This document shows positions 25,001-33,000 of a stretch of DNA of 64,000 bases, piece by piece (position 1 is the first letter of the stretch; each line of letters begins with the position of its first letter). The notes beneath the pieces were generated by a model that did no database searches, was not told the origin of the DNA, and was given only the letters and a program-made list of their open reading frames with translations. This DNA is from Tridacna crocea (lineage: Eukaryota; Mollusca; Bivalvia; Cardiida; Cardiidae), in NCBI GenBank assembly GCA_943736015.1, contig OX031056.1, positions 62,523,277 to 62,587,276 on the forward strand, given 5' to 3'. Position numbers and translations under genes: made by a program.

Positions 25001-26576
25001 TACTTGAAAAATTGGGGTATAAGAAAAAAAATGGGGGTACAAATTCAGAGAAAAACTACTATGCCCTCAATTTTTAAATTGTTTATTATTGGCTCATTTT
25101 CGATCAAAGGCAGAATAATCATACAGATCTTCTATGTGTACCCTTTTAAATGTAATTGACACTTAGAGAATTGTTTGGCAAAGTGTTAACTAGTAGTCTT
25201 TATGCTCATCTTTTCACATGCCTTATCTCCATTAATCATTGTCGAAGTCTGACTGAAGACTGCTGTATTCAGCACTGATAATTTTCACCAAAAAAGTTTG
25301 TCATATCAAGATATTTGTGGAAATATATAGCTTTCACCCATTAAAAGCTGAAAAGACAGTATGAAGTGACTGTGATCGGACAATGTAAAAAGGAGCATTT
25401 TGTTGTGTCATGGGTTTCCGCGTTTTTTGAACCGATCAATTTTTCATGTCCGTTTATTTATGGATAAGTATTTTTGCATGAAATGACTTCTTTTTCCTAG
25501 ATTTTGAATGGTTCTACAACTAATGTACCTTGCTTGCCTACGGAAACCCGAATTCTGAAACTCGCAAGCGTCTAAGGAATAGGGTATTTCTGAGCTATTC
25601 CCAATGTTGGTTTACAGACGAAAGACGTTGATGTTGACAAAACGCTTTTTTATCGACTGTGTCAAACAAAGGAGAGCTGACTTAAGGAATTTTGTGGAAA
25701 CAAACGAGTCCCAGTCTGCAATATTATTGATCGCGATAATGAAGACCTAGTGCTCTGACCATGTAAATGTTCTAAAAATAGAAACTGGAAATCCCAACTT
25801 TTTCTGATGATTTAGATTGTCCGAAAATCATACTTACGCGAGCCAATCTATGCAAGCATTTCCTACTTTTTTTGTTCGATCTTCTCTGTATTTTTTGTGC
25901 GTGATTTCACGTATAGGTTTGCAATTTTGTACGTGTTTTATTTCATTTATACGTGTTTCACGCACGATTTTGCGTGATCGGGAACTCTGCATTCATCCAT
26001 AATGTTTCGTTTATATCTATTATAATTCTATCTTATATTATTGCGAGGATTATTAATCAAATAAACTTTTCTTACATCTAAATTTTCTATATTCAAATAG
26101 ATTTTCTCGGTGAAATCATGATAAAAAAATGACCACACATATGGTACGAAATGGTAATATCATGGTACGAAATGACCAATCCTATGGTACGAAATGGTAA
26201 TTTCATGGTACGAAATGACCAATCCTATGGTACGAAATGACTGGTACGAAATGGTTATGGTACGAAATGTCCATAATTCGCCAAAACTGCCCTTCAAAGT
26301 CATTTATATTATTTCAAAAAGCCAATGCAATGTTCTTCGCTTAACACATATTGCTATCATATTCTGTCTGAAACATAAGCATAAACAGTCTTTTTTTCCT
26401 ACAGTACTACACTAGAAACAGGAATGAAACACGCCAAAATAGGATACCGAATCCGGGTGTTGCACGGTCCGATAACAAATTCCACTGTGCGCTTGCCAAA
26501 AACGTATGGTATGGTCGTAGCCAGCGGTCGCTAAAATTACCGGATCGCCCACTGTATCGCTTGAGCTCATTGTCAT
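7062..26576 (-). CDS. MLST8: Target of rapamycin complex subunit LST8 (mLST8), nine coding exons
   Basis: Seven-bladed WD40 propeller that binds and stabilises the TOR kinase domain in TORC1 and TORC2 (cytoplasm, lysosome surface). Coding exons in transcript order: 26448-26576, 23241-23292, 21870-22032, 20775-20850, 16785-16859, 16002-16079, 14352-14476, 13311-13453, 7062-7180. They sum to 960 nt (319 aa plus stop; human about 326), every junction is GT-AG and phases match throughout. The protein opens [20 protein letters not shown] and shows WD signatures IRFWQAH, IRMYDL, ARIWDL, IHIWDL, CKIWKT and ARLWSV, ending [11 protein letters not shown] before a divergent tail. It follows human mLST8 residue by residue apart from a shortened loop before RWVWDCAF. 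Two ATGs (26574-26576, 26568-26570) are in frame; the first is used here. Introns are crowded with MITEs, SINEs and pearl-like elements. The first TTTATT (minus-strand AATAAA) below the stop is at 6040-6045, so the 3' UTR may be about 1 kb. Identification is secure; UTR exons were not resolved. Confidence 0.97.
7274..8830 (+). mobile_element. Pearl-like element with about seven core repeats
   Basis: Same ends as the copy at 3368 (ACAAGAGGGCCAAGATGGCC start; hairpin GAGCATGTTGTGCTC and AGGTGAGCTAA end) but a different core unit of about 120-170 bp, each with GCAAGTAGCCCCCATTCACC. Only about 95 bp from the last MLST8 exon (intron 8). Confidence 0.8.
9005..10160 (+). mobile_element. Pearl-like element, inserted into a K element
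   Basis: ACAAGAGGGCCAAAATGGCC to GTGCTCAGGTGAGCTGA, about six core repeats like those of the copy at 7274. The interrupted K sequence resumes at AAACCACATC (10161), consistent with insertion into the K palindrome. Confidence 0.8.
10212..10440. mobile_element. Family A MITE (TTAA-flanked, piggyBac-type ends), inserted in a K element
   Basis: Starts TTAACCCTTTACC, ends GGTAAAGGGTAAA; near-perfect central palindrome about 10320-10386. The K sequence continues on both sides (GACCAACTC before, TGAAAG after), so this is a clean insertion at a TTAA-like target. MLST8 intron 8. Confidence 0.85.
10750..11135. mobile_element. K-type element
   Basis: GTGCAAGGAAAGCATGGTAA, CTGAGTGACGTCATTC, then the long palindrome AATAAACCACATTGTGAGTT / CTCACAGCTGTGGTTTATTG (10985-11090). 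MLST8 intron 8. Confidence 0.7.
11135..11240. repeat. D-type fragment, right part
   Basis: CATAGGTCAGCCTGCACGAA core and GCATGAAGCCCCTTTTCTAC tail. MLST8 intron 8. Similar fragments lie at 17610-17715, 19070-19116, 27990-28050, 5200-5400 and 46855-46985. Confidence 0.55.
12454..12682. mobile_element. Family A MITE, full length
   Basis: TTAA-bounded, left arm CAAACGACAAAATTTTAGAT, central palindrome AATGCTGG/CCAGCATT near 12588-12605, right arm CCAGGGATTGTTTGG. MLST8 intron 8, 24 bp from the next copy. Confidence 0.85.
12706..12934. mobile_element. Family A MITE, full length, reverse orientation
   Basis: TTAACCCATTACC to GGTAATGGGTTAA with both terminal repeats sharing the same CCCATTACC variant, implying a subfamily. 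The central palindrome is intact at about 12770-12830. Opposite orientation to the copy at 12454. Confidence 0.85.
14200..14325. repeat. Family A MITE, right part
   Basis: GGATAAAATGCTGATTATCA core remnant then GGGATTGTTTGGTAATC. It ends 27 bp from MLST8 exon 7, in intron 7. Confidence 0.6.
14492..14750. mobile_element. C-type palindromic MITE abutting MLST8 exon 7 acceptor
   Basis: Ends GGCTTGCTAAACAC and GTGTTGCATGCC, 259 bp, two internal palindromes. Its edge lies only 15 bp from the acceptor of MLST8 exon 7 (14476), so the branch point and any upstream pyrimidine tract must lie at or inside the element. Confidence 0.75.
15197..15425. mobile_element. Family A MITE, full length
   Basis: TTAACCCTTTATC to GGTAAAGGGTTAA; core palindrome about 15262-15315 slightly decayed (AATAAACAAGC). 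MLST8 intron 6. Confidence 0.85.
15590..15813. mobile_element. Family A MITE, right palindrome arm shortened
   Basis: TTAATCCTTTACC to GGTAAAGGGTTAA; the core has a full left arm but the right arm is reduced to CCCACATTTCCTC. MLST8 intron 6. Confidence 0.8.
15814..15965. repeat. Family A MITE, left half only
   Basis: Directly follows the preceding copy (TTTTTACCAAACAACAAAAT...) and stops at the palindrome centre (ACTGGTTACCAC), as if broken at the hairpin tip. MLST8 intron 6. Confidence 0.7.
16404..16632. mobile_element. Family A MITE, full length, perfect core
   Basis: TTAACCGTTTCC to GGAAAGGGTTAA; about 62-bp perfect palindrome at 16459-16526. MLST8 intron 5, about 150 bp from exon 5. Confidence 0.85.
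16965..17191. mobile_element. Family A MITE, full length, decayed core
   Basis: TTAACCCTATACA to GGTAATGAGTTAA. The right palindrome arm has lost the TTTTCTCC stretch (ACCATGCTCCTTTTCC). MLST8 intron 4. Confidence 0.8.
17316..17543. mobile_element. Family A MITE, full length
   Basis: TTAACCCATTACC to GGTAAAGAGTTAA with intact core at 17423-17488. MLST8 intron 4. Confidence 0.85.
17871..18083. mobile_element. Family B MITE (sister of A), partly decayed
   Basis: TTAACCCTTTACCCCATAAG left end as in A for the first 13 bases, then a different internal sequence (ATTTCTATGGTATCTC). The core has GCTCGCGACGAGCAATTTCA. MLST8 intron 4. Confidence 0.8.
18180..18406. mobile_element. Family A MITE, full length
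   Basis: TTAACCCATTACA to TTGAGTTAA, core at about 18236-18300 with a few mismatches (AACCTGCATTTTCTTCCC). MLST8 intron 4. Confidence 0.8.
18457..18596. repeat. Family A MITE, remnant with collapsed core
   Basis: TTTAACTCTTCAAC start, GTGGGAAAACATTACAAGCA with most of the left arm gone, then right flank AGCAAATGCTTTCAATTTTG, running into the next copy. Confidence 0.65.
18597..18827. mobile_element. Family A MITE, full length
   Basis: ATCAACCCATTACC to GGTAATGAGTTAA, core palindrome intact at about 18655-18720. MLST8 intron 4. Confidence 0.85.
19117..19330. mobile_element. Family A MITE, left core arm deleted
   Basis: TTAACCCTTTACC to GGTAAAGAGTTAA; the left arm is reduced to AAAATGCTGACC while the right arm persists. 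It follows a short D-type fragment. MLST8 intron 4. Confidence 0.8.
20903..21130. mobile_element. Family B MITE, full length
   Basis: TTAACTCTTTATCCCATAAG to GAGTAAAGGGTTAA. Core palindrome AAAGGTGAAATTGCTCG / GCAATTTCACCTTTTG at about 21010-21075. MLST8 intron 3, ending 53 bp from exon 4. Confidence 0.85.
21150..21830. mobile_element. K-type element interrupted by a SINE
   Basis: K parts at 21150-21365 (AACGAAAGCATGGTGAAAAT) and 21593-21830 (ATAATCTTTTTTCTACCATG then palindrome AATAAACCATGTGATTTATA). The SINE sits at the ATTAAG/TTAG junction. MLST8 intron 3. Confidence 0.7.
21366..21592 (-). mobile_element. tRNA-derived SINE nested in a K element
   Basis: On the minus strand the head carries an A-box-like GTAGAGG and, in sister copies, the B box GTTCGATACC; the body has GGGTGTCAACTTTGGGATTT and the tail TAAACATGTTTAAAC. 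MLST8 intron 3. Confidence 0.75.
22144..22365. mobile_element. Family B MITE, full length, reverse orientation
   Basis: TTAACTCCGTAGATACTC to CTTATGGGGTAAAGGGTTAA; core GAAATTGCTCCTAACGAGCA. MLST8 intron 2. Confidence 0.85.
22380..22606. mobile_element. Family A MITE, full length
   Basis: TTTACCATTTATCACAC to TTGTAAAGAGTTAA; core intact around 22437-22496. MLST8 intron 2, sharing its terminal TTAA with the next copy. Confidence 0.8.
22603..22831. mobile_element. Family A MITE, back-to-back with previous copy
   Basis: TTAACCATTTAAC to GGTAAAAGGTTAA. The shared TTAA at 22603-22606 indicates insertion of one copy at the TTAA end of the other. MLST8 intron 2. Confidence 0.8.
23822..24057. mobile_element. 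Family A MITE with small internal duplication
   Basis: TTAACTCATTAAC to GGTAATTGGTTAA; AACATGAAAACATTGTGG shows a short duplicated piece before the core. MLST8 intron 1. Confidence 0.8.
24122..24315. mobile_element. 194-bp MITE with 25-bp terminal inverted repeats
   Basis: CAGAGCTCCAGATAAGAGGG at the left and CCCTCTATCTGGAGCTCTG at the right, both adjoining GAGTGAT/ATCACTC. The interior is unrelated to other repeats here. MLST8 intron 1. Confidence 0.75.
24476..26279. mobile_element. 1.8 kb hAT-like non-autonomous element with inverted tandem-repeat ends
   Basis: Flanked by an 8-bp direct repeat GCCAAAAC (24468-24475 and 26280-26287), the hAT duplication length. The left end (about 24489-24620) holds six or seven ACCATTTCGTACCA-type repeats and the right end (26140-26275) the inverted GGTACGAAATGG units. 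The AT-rich interior has no frame above 92 codons and no recognisable transposase. MLST8 intron 1, 170 bp from exon 1. Confidence 0.65.
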
Positions 26577-27083
26577 GCACTATTTTCCGTTAAATCACTC
26601 GGATAAATACGGTAATAAAAAAGTATCAAGACATTTTTCCAAAGATCGTTTACCCGGAAGAACACGATACCGGGGCTGGTCCCCGAAACACACACTTTAG
26701 TTTCGTTTATAGTTCCATAACAGAATGTTTCACTCCTTTGAATTTTCGTCCACGGATAAACGCTGTTAAGGGTATTCAAAATTTAAGATAGTTCATTTCA
26801 ATAATAAATCATATGTCTGAAATTTTCCGTCACAGAGCAGTATTTTATTCCGGAAAGAAGTGCATGTATAGTGAAAAAGTTCAATTGATGCATATCATAT
26901 GAAAATAGTAAACCTGTTAAAAAAGAACGATCGACCGATGATTTCAATCACGTACATTTAGTTTGTGTATGCCAATTTTAAGCTTTAAATTTTGATAGGT
27001 CGAATGAAAGTACAAACCGTCTGATGAAGATTTACTTGTTCTGAATGAAGAAGAAGTCACTGTAGAAGTAGTAGTTGTAACTG

Positions 27084-27590
27084 TTGCTCTTCTTCTTTGT
27101 CTTTTTTTTCTTCTTCTTCTACTTCTTCTTCTTCTTTACTCTCCTCCTCCTCCTTTTCTTCGTCTTCTTCTTCTTCTTAATCATCATCATCATCTTCTTC
27201 TTCTTCTCCTCCACTTCCCATCCTTCTTCTTCTTCTTTTCTTTTTCTTCTTCTTCATCTTTTTTTTCTTCTTCTTTCTGCTCCCCCTCTTCCCCTCATCC
27301 TTCTTCTTCTTTTTCATCTTCTTCTCTTCCTCTGATTCTTCTTCTTCTCCTTCTTCTTCTTCTCTTCTTCATCATCATCTTCTTCTTCTCCTTCTTCTTT
27401 TTCCCCGCTTCTTCTTCTCCTTCTTCTTCTTCTTCTCCACCTCCTTCTTCTCCATCCTCCTCCTTCTCATCCTTCTTCTTCTCATTCTTGTTCTTCCTCT
27501 TCGTCGTCGTCGTCGTTGTCGGTGTCTTCTTCTTCTTCTTTTTCTTCTTCTTCTACCTCTTCGTCGTCGTCGTCGTCGTCGTCACCTTGT
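27084..27590. repeat. Compound trinucleotide repeat (TTC/CTC/ATC)n ending in (TCG)n
   Basis: About 500 bp of nearly pure pyrimidine on the plus strand made of TTC, CTC and ATC units, closing with two (TCG)n runs near 27505 and 27560. Purine-pyrimidine mirror tracts of this kind (GAA/TTC) can form triplex DNA. It lies about 0.5 kb upstream of the MLST8 start codon in the divergent intergenic region. Confidence 0.9.
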
Positions 27591-28387
27591 ATATGCAGAC
27601 AAGTTGAAACAGGTTTTCAAAACCAGGCGATGGTCATATTTCTCCAAACTGTACCCAGACTTTTAGTAGCATAGTCTAGTTTTGCCACTTGAAAAGCGCG
27701 GCAGGCGATAACAACGAGTTTCAAAAACGGAACCTGTTGTATAATTTCATGTCTCTAAGTTTGACTGCTTTGTCCAGCAGGATAAACAACTTTATTGTTT
27801 TATTTTTTTGTTGACATTATTTTCGACAAGGGTAAAGTTTATATGAGCTATTTTCTGAGAAAAGGGGGCTTAATGCCTCTCCTTTATACATGACACAGTC
27901 CCAAGTCATCACATAATTATGGATCTATAACAGCCATCTTTAAAATAACCGACCTAATCATGAGGTAGACTGCTACTTTCACAAACAGAAAATTCACCAA
28001 TAGCAAAAAGTATCGACCCAGGTCAGCCTTTTAGCATGTTGCAAGCCATAATTATGTGGTCTGCAAATTTGAAAGATTCTAAAATTTTATTGGTTTGTTA
28101 CAACCAAAATTTCTAATATACATGTAGAACGATAGAGATTCACAACAAAAAGGAGATCTGTATACAAAAATACTGCGTTTGTAGAAAAAAGAAACATTTT
28201 CCTGAGAAAGATAGAAGATCAGACTGCACATTCCATGCAGTCTGATCTTGATCTAGACTGTCTGCCACAGCGCAATGAGTCCCGCTTTGCAGCATGAGAG
28301 TTAAGGGGGAGGGGGGTGGAAGGGTCGGGGTTCACCATTCATGTGAAATCGATATGGAGGCATGTATGTAATTGAGCCATGCTCTGT
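27591..28387. other. Intergenic stretch, no gene
   Basis: Unique-looking AT-rich sequence with a D-type fragment (27990-28050), an E palindrome (28208-28270) and a short purine tract GGGGGAGGGGGG near 28305. No coding signal found. Confidence 0.6.
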
Positions 28388-28613
28388 GAACCCCTTACCA
28401 AACGACAAAATTTTAGACTGGTCCAAATTGAAAGCACTTGACGACAAATTAAATGTAACTCAAAAATTGAAATTTGTTTCCAGTAGGGTGGAAAACATTG
28501 TGGGAAAAGGAGAAAATGCTGGTTACCAGCATTTTCTCCTTTTCCCACAATGTTTTCAAAAGGCTTCTATCATCAAGGCCGTAAAAACCAGGGATTGTTT
28601 GGGAAAGGTTTAA
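28388..28613. mobile_element. Family A MITE, full length, perfect core
   Basis: AACCCCTTACCAAACGAC to TTGGGAAAGGTTTAA with an about 62-bp perfect palindrome at 28494-28560. In the intergenic region between MLST8 and the xylosyltransferase. Confidence 0.85.
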
Positions 28614-28622
28614 TACATGTGC

Positions 28623-29115
28623 CGAAAAAGTATCGACCAATATCAGCTTGCGCAGTCCGCACAGGCTTACATGGGTCGAACCCTGTCGCTATCTTCGAAT
28701 ATTTCTGCATGTCAAAGGGTCATGCTACTCCTTGATTCAGTTAGTTGTTCGATAAAACGAACTCTTTTATAGTTAATGACTTGCTTGGTATCATGCATCA
28801 CGGAGAAGTATTAAGCCCCCTTATTACAGAACACGGCTCATTTATAAATGTGCCTTGCTCTGTGAAGTGTGGGCCTAAAGCATCTCTGTGATTCATGGTA
28901 CAAGACAAGCTATCACATACTTATGGATTCATAATAGTCCCATTTTTTTTATCAACCTACCTAATTATGAGGTAGACTGGTCCTTGGACATACAGAAAAT
29001 TGACCAATAGCGTAATGTATAGGCCAAGGTCAGCCTGCGCAGTATGCGCAGGCTGACCTGGGCCGATACTTTTCGCAGATGAATTAAGCCCCTTTTTCAC
29101 AGAGCATAACTCAAA
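28623..29115. repeat. Two D-type repeats side by side
   Basis: First with CAGCTTGCGCAGTCCGCACA (28646 on), second with GGTCAGCCTGCGCAGTATGC / GCGCAGGCTGACCTGGGCCG (29028-29070); both share TTAAGCCCCC and CAGAGCA tails. Intergenic. Confidence 0.65.
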
Positions 29116-29384
29116 TATAGATCAAGTTTATCATTACTTTTTCAATATGAACTTCACTTCCTGCTAACGTTTCTCTTAACTTTTACTTACGTAGGTTATG
29201 AATTTACGATTTTAGCCTTCGGATGGCAATAGATCTTTACAATAAGACGCGTGCACAGGGGAATATATTTTGTTTCGATGGTAAAGTTCTTATGGAGAGA
29301 GTAAGTATCGGTGCGAAGTTGTGGACGCCGACAAAGGTAAAACGTCATGTTGATCCATTGATCAGTGCTTCGGCTGTATTACAT

Positions 29385-29750
29385 TGGATGGATATACATG
29401 TATATATACCTGCGCTTTACGTTTCTTCACCGGAAGTAGACCGCTTCCCTGCTTGAAGAATCATGAATCCACTGAAAACGACTCACAGTTTTTAATCGAT
29501 ATTACTTCTAAATACATTTCCTTTGATAAATTGTTTGTCGTTTAATTTGTTTGAATTTTTAATTTACTTTGTATTACAATGGGTGGAAATATACATGTAC
29601 CTGCGCTTTACGTTTCTTCACCGGAAGTAGGTTGCTTTACTGCTTGAAGAATCATGAACTCACTCACAGTTTTTAATCGATATTACTTTTAAATACATTT
29701 CCTTTCATAAATTGTTTGTCATTAGATTTGTTTAAAACTTTAATAGTTAA
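29385..29750 (+). promoter_or_regulatory. 191-bp tandem duplication with two ETS-type sites upstream of the xylosyltransferase
   Basis: Two copies (about 29385-29570 and 29576-29750) share a long block from TACATGTA through CTGCGCTTTACG to TTTTTAATCGATATTACTT. Each holds CCGGAAGT, at 29430-29437 and 29621-29628, exactly 191 bases apart. CCGGAAGT is the consensus ETS/GABP core common in TATA-less promoters. Placed 430-630 bp before the first in-frame ATG, this may be the core promoter or a duplicated transcription start. Confidence 0.5.
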
Positions 29751-29965
29751 TTTCGATAAACGTTTTGCTGAAAGATTGATAAATGTAAATACCTATACAG
29801 CAGTAGTAGTTGTTGATGAGACAACCTGCCAGGGTTCTGCCATGTCAAAGATCATGTGATTGAAAGTAGATTCAAGAGCGTCCACGTTTGTACGGACAAG
29901 GTTAGACGTAGCCACGAAATCGGCTGAGTTGTGACGAGTGGGATGCTGAGCTTTACTTTGGTGCA

Positions 29966-29973
29966 TGACGTCA
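29966..29973 (+). promoter_or_regulatory. Perfect CRE palindrome TGACGTCA
   Basis: The consensus CREB/ATF site lies 84 bp before the ATG at 30057, a typical proximal-promoter position. An 8-bp match can arise by chance, and TGACGTCA-like strings also occur in K and L repeats in this window; this one lies outside any repeat I recognise. Confidence 0.4.
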
Positions 29974-30056
29974 GTATGACGGAGAAACTGTGCGGAAAAA
30001 CCTAGTTGTCTTGCTGCTACTTAAGTCTTTTGAAAACATTGAGACATTCTGTGACG

Positions 30057-33000
30057 ATGTTTTTCACATTTGTCCATTTATCTTTCATTAATTTGTATTT
30101 ATTTTTGTGTTTATCGTTCAAGATGTTTCAGGGGTTCTTTAAACTTGTCGTTCTCCAGCTTTCATTTTTCTTGCTGATAAGCGGACAAGTTGGACGAGCA
30201 GAGAAGGATGAATGTGACAAAGGTATGCAACCAGTATTTTATCACATAACCGTCTTTATTTTCAGTGTAATATAGATCTACCCATTACGATTTTTTTTTA
30301 TATTTCACGTGTCTAGTTTTAGAAATGTTATGCGTAAAGAAATGGCGTCATTTAAGCTGGGGGCAATTATATTTCCCCGTCACAGTGGATATTTTCCTCC
30401 CGCCGAAAATCTGGTTAATTGACTTGAGATCACTATTTTTAAAAGTGACATTCGTTGACAAAATAATCAGAGGAAATATAATAATTTCTAATATAATATA
30501 TTTCATCAGCTTGTGGTTAATATGGGAAAATATTTGCCTCAAAAGGGAAAGGTCTGCGAAAATAACTCGTGCCTTACGACACTTGTTATTTTCGCAAACA
30601 TTTCCCTTTTTCGGCAAATATTTCCCCATATTAACCACAAGCTGATGAGATAAACTCTATATAGCTCCTATGTTTACAAGACAATAAACCTTTAGATTGG
30701 CCGAAATTTAAAGTATTTGTGAACGACAAATCAAACGAAGGTCAAGTTTGTTGCGTAAGGTTGAAAACAATTTGGAAAAAGGAGACAATGCTGGTAACCA
30801 ACACTTCTCATTTGCTCGAGTGTTTTGATTATCCCTTTTTTAGGGAAAGTTAACACATGAAGCTGTTTCTTAAAGGCAAGGTAGCGGCCAAATATAGACA
30901 AAGCGGTTCTTAATCCTTTACCAAACAATCCCTGGTTTTTACGACCCTGACATAGTCTAAGCCTTTTGAAAACTTTATGGGAAAAGGAGAAAATGCTGAT
31001 AACCAGCATTTTCTCCTTTTCCCACAATGTTTTTCTACCCTACTGGAGACAAATTTCAAATTTTGAGTTGCGTTATATTTGTGGTCTGCAAGTGCTTTCA
31101 GTTTGGACCAGTTTAAGATTTTGTTGTTTGGTAAAGGATTATTTTTAAAATATATCAACACTCAGTGGCCAAAATTGACTTCCCACTATCAGGGCATGGC
31201 TCATCTCTTTTAGAGGCGCCTGTCAAGGCAGTGGATATAGAGAATGAATGTGTAACCCAGTCCAGCCGTGCTTACGTCATACCAGAATCGTACCTGTGCC
31301 GCGGGATACTTAACTGCGCAAAGGTTAGTGCTGAAAGATTTGTCTGTCCATTTGATGTAAACATTTAGGACGCTGATTGGGACTGAAGATCGATTTTGCA
31401 GACATTTTGCAGATAAAAACCAGACTGAAGAGAACGTGTAGTTTGATCTTAGATCAACGCTTTCTAATATGGTGTTTTTCCCCTGTGAAATTATCTTTAG
31501 AATCGCAACATTTTGGTTTTTGGGCGTAGCTAAATGATGTACTGACCTTTTTTTTTTCTTATACCGTTAAAAAGTGAATAAACAGAAACTTGTGATTGGT
31601 CAAACTGAATATAGACAAGTCCCTACCTATTTGCGGGCAAATTAACGTAGTCTCTCTTTTCTTTAAATATTCCTTATTACTTTTGAGAGGAAATGTTCAT
31701 TTCATTCAGCAGATTTCTGTCAACGGAGAAGCTAGAAACCTCAACAAAAATGACGGCAATTTACTACAATACAAGCAGTGTGAACTGAAATCTGAAAAAG
31801 CATTAAGTGCATTGACACGGACCAAAACAGAGGAGTGCCGACAGAGACTCACAACCGTGGCTTGTTTGAACGAGGAAGGAACACTTTACCCGCACTCTCT
31901 CCCACGGTTTTGTCCATTGAAAGGTTTGCATTTTCTTACGAATATGAAAGTTCGCAACAAATGCATGGCTGGAACACAAACCGCCTCTGTCGGGATTCAA
32001 ACCCGTGACGGGCAAATATCCGGTTTATCGAGGTATAACTCTTTTACCAAACAACAAAAATTTTAGACGTGCAAAAATCCGGTTTATCGGGGTATAACTC
32101 TTTACCAAACAACAAAATTTTAGACTGGGCCAAATTGAAACCTCTTGCAGACGACAAATTAAACGTAAATCAAAAATTGATTTTTTCCCAGCAGGCTAGA
32201 AAACATTGTGGGAAAAGGAGAAAATGCTGGTTACCAGCATTTTCTCCTTTTCCCACAATGTTTTCAAGAGGCTTCTATCTCAGGGTCGTAAAAACCAGGG
32301 ATTGTTTGGGAAAAGGTTAAAAGATCAATACCATAACAACTGAGCCAGAGACATCTCCTTAACGAAATTGTAAGGTATTTCATCTACGTGTAATCGGGGC
32401 GAAGCCATGCATGAAAGAGTGGTCTCCCGTAACAATTTGAGTGGGTGTACAGTTCAACCCTTCAAAGCCCCTGAAGAAAATTTGGTCATGAAAACACTGT
32501 AGGAAAAGGAGAAAATGCTGGTAACCAGCATTTTCTCCTTTTCCCACAATTTTTTTTTTCATGTTTCAAATCGATATCTCATTGACTGAACCCCAGTTAT
32601 TTCGTGGCCTACTATTACTTTCAATTTAGACATCAACGTCATTGCTTTCTTACAGTCGAACCAGTATTGGCATCATGTCATAGGCTGTTCCAGCTGTTCA
32701 AGAACTCAAACTCCGAACCTCTGCGGGTCCTTTGTGGCTCAGTGGTAATGTTTAGGACTCGTGACCTGGAGGTCCCAGGTTAGGGCCTCGCTGGTTCCAC
32801 TGGTTTTGTTCACAGGAGTGTCCTTGGGCAAGACACTTCAGAGCCTAGCCTAGTACTGGTGAAACCCAGGAAACATGAATATGTGAACTGTTGCCGTGAT
32901 ATGCCTAAAATACTGTTGAAAGCGGCGTAAAACATCATTCAAACCGAATCTCTGCTGTAAGAAACTAACGCTCTTCACTTTTACAAGTGTCTCTACTTGT

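Noticed and set aside
27084-27335. 83-codon frame rich in Phe, Leu and Ser
   Set aside because: Direct translation of the TTC/CTC microsatellite; no start context or conservation expected.
31596-32066. 156-codon frame as an independent small gene
   Set aside because: Its 31713-31923 part is xylosyltransferase exon 3 (matches [12 protein letters not shown]...FCPLKG); the remainder is intron with a SINE fragment and a MITE.
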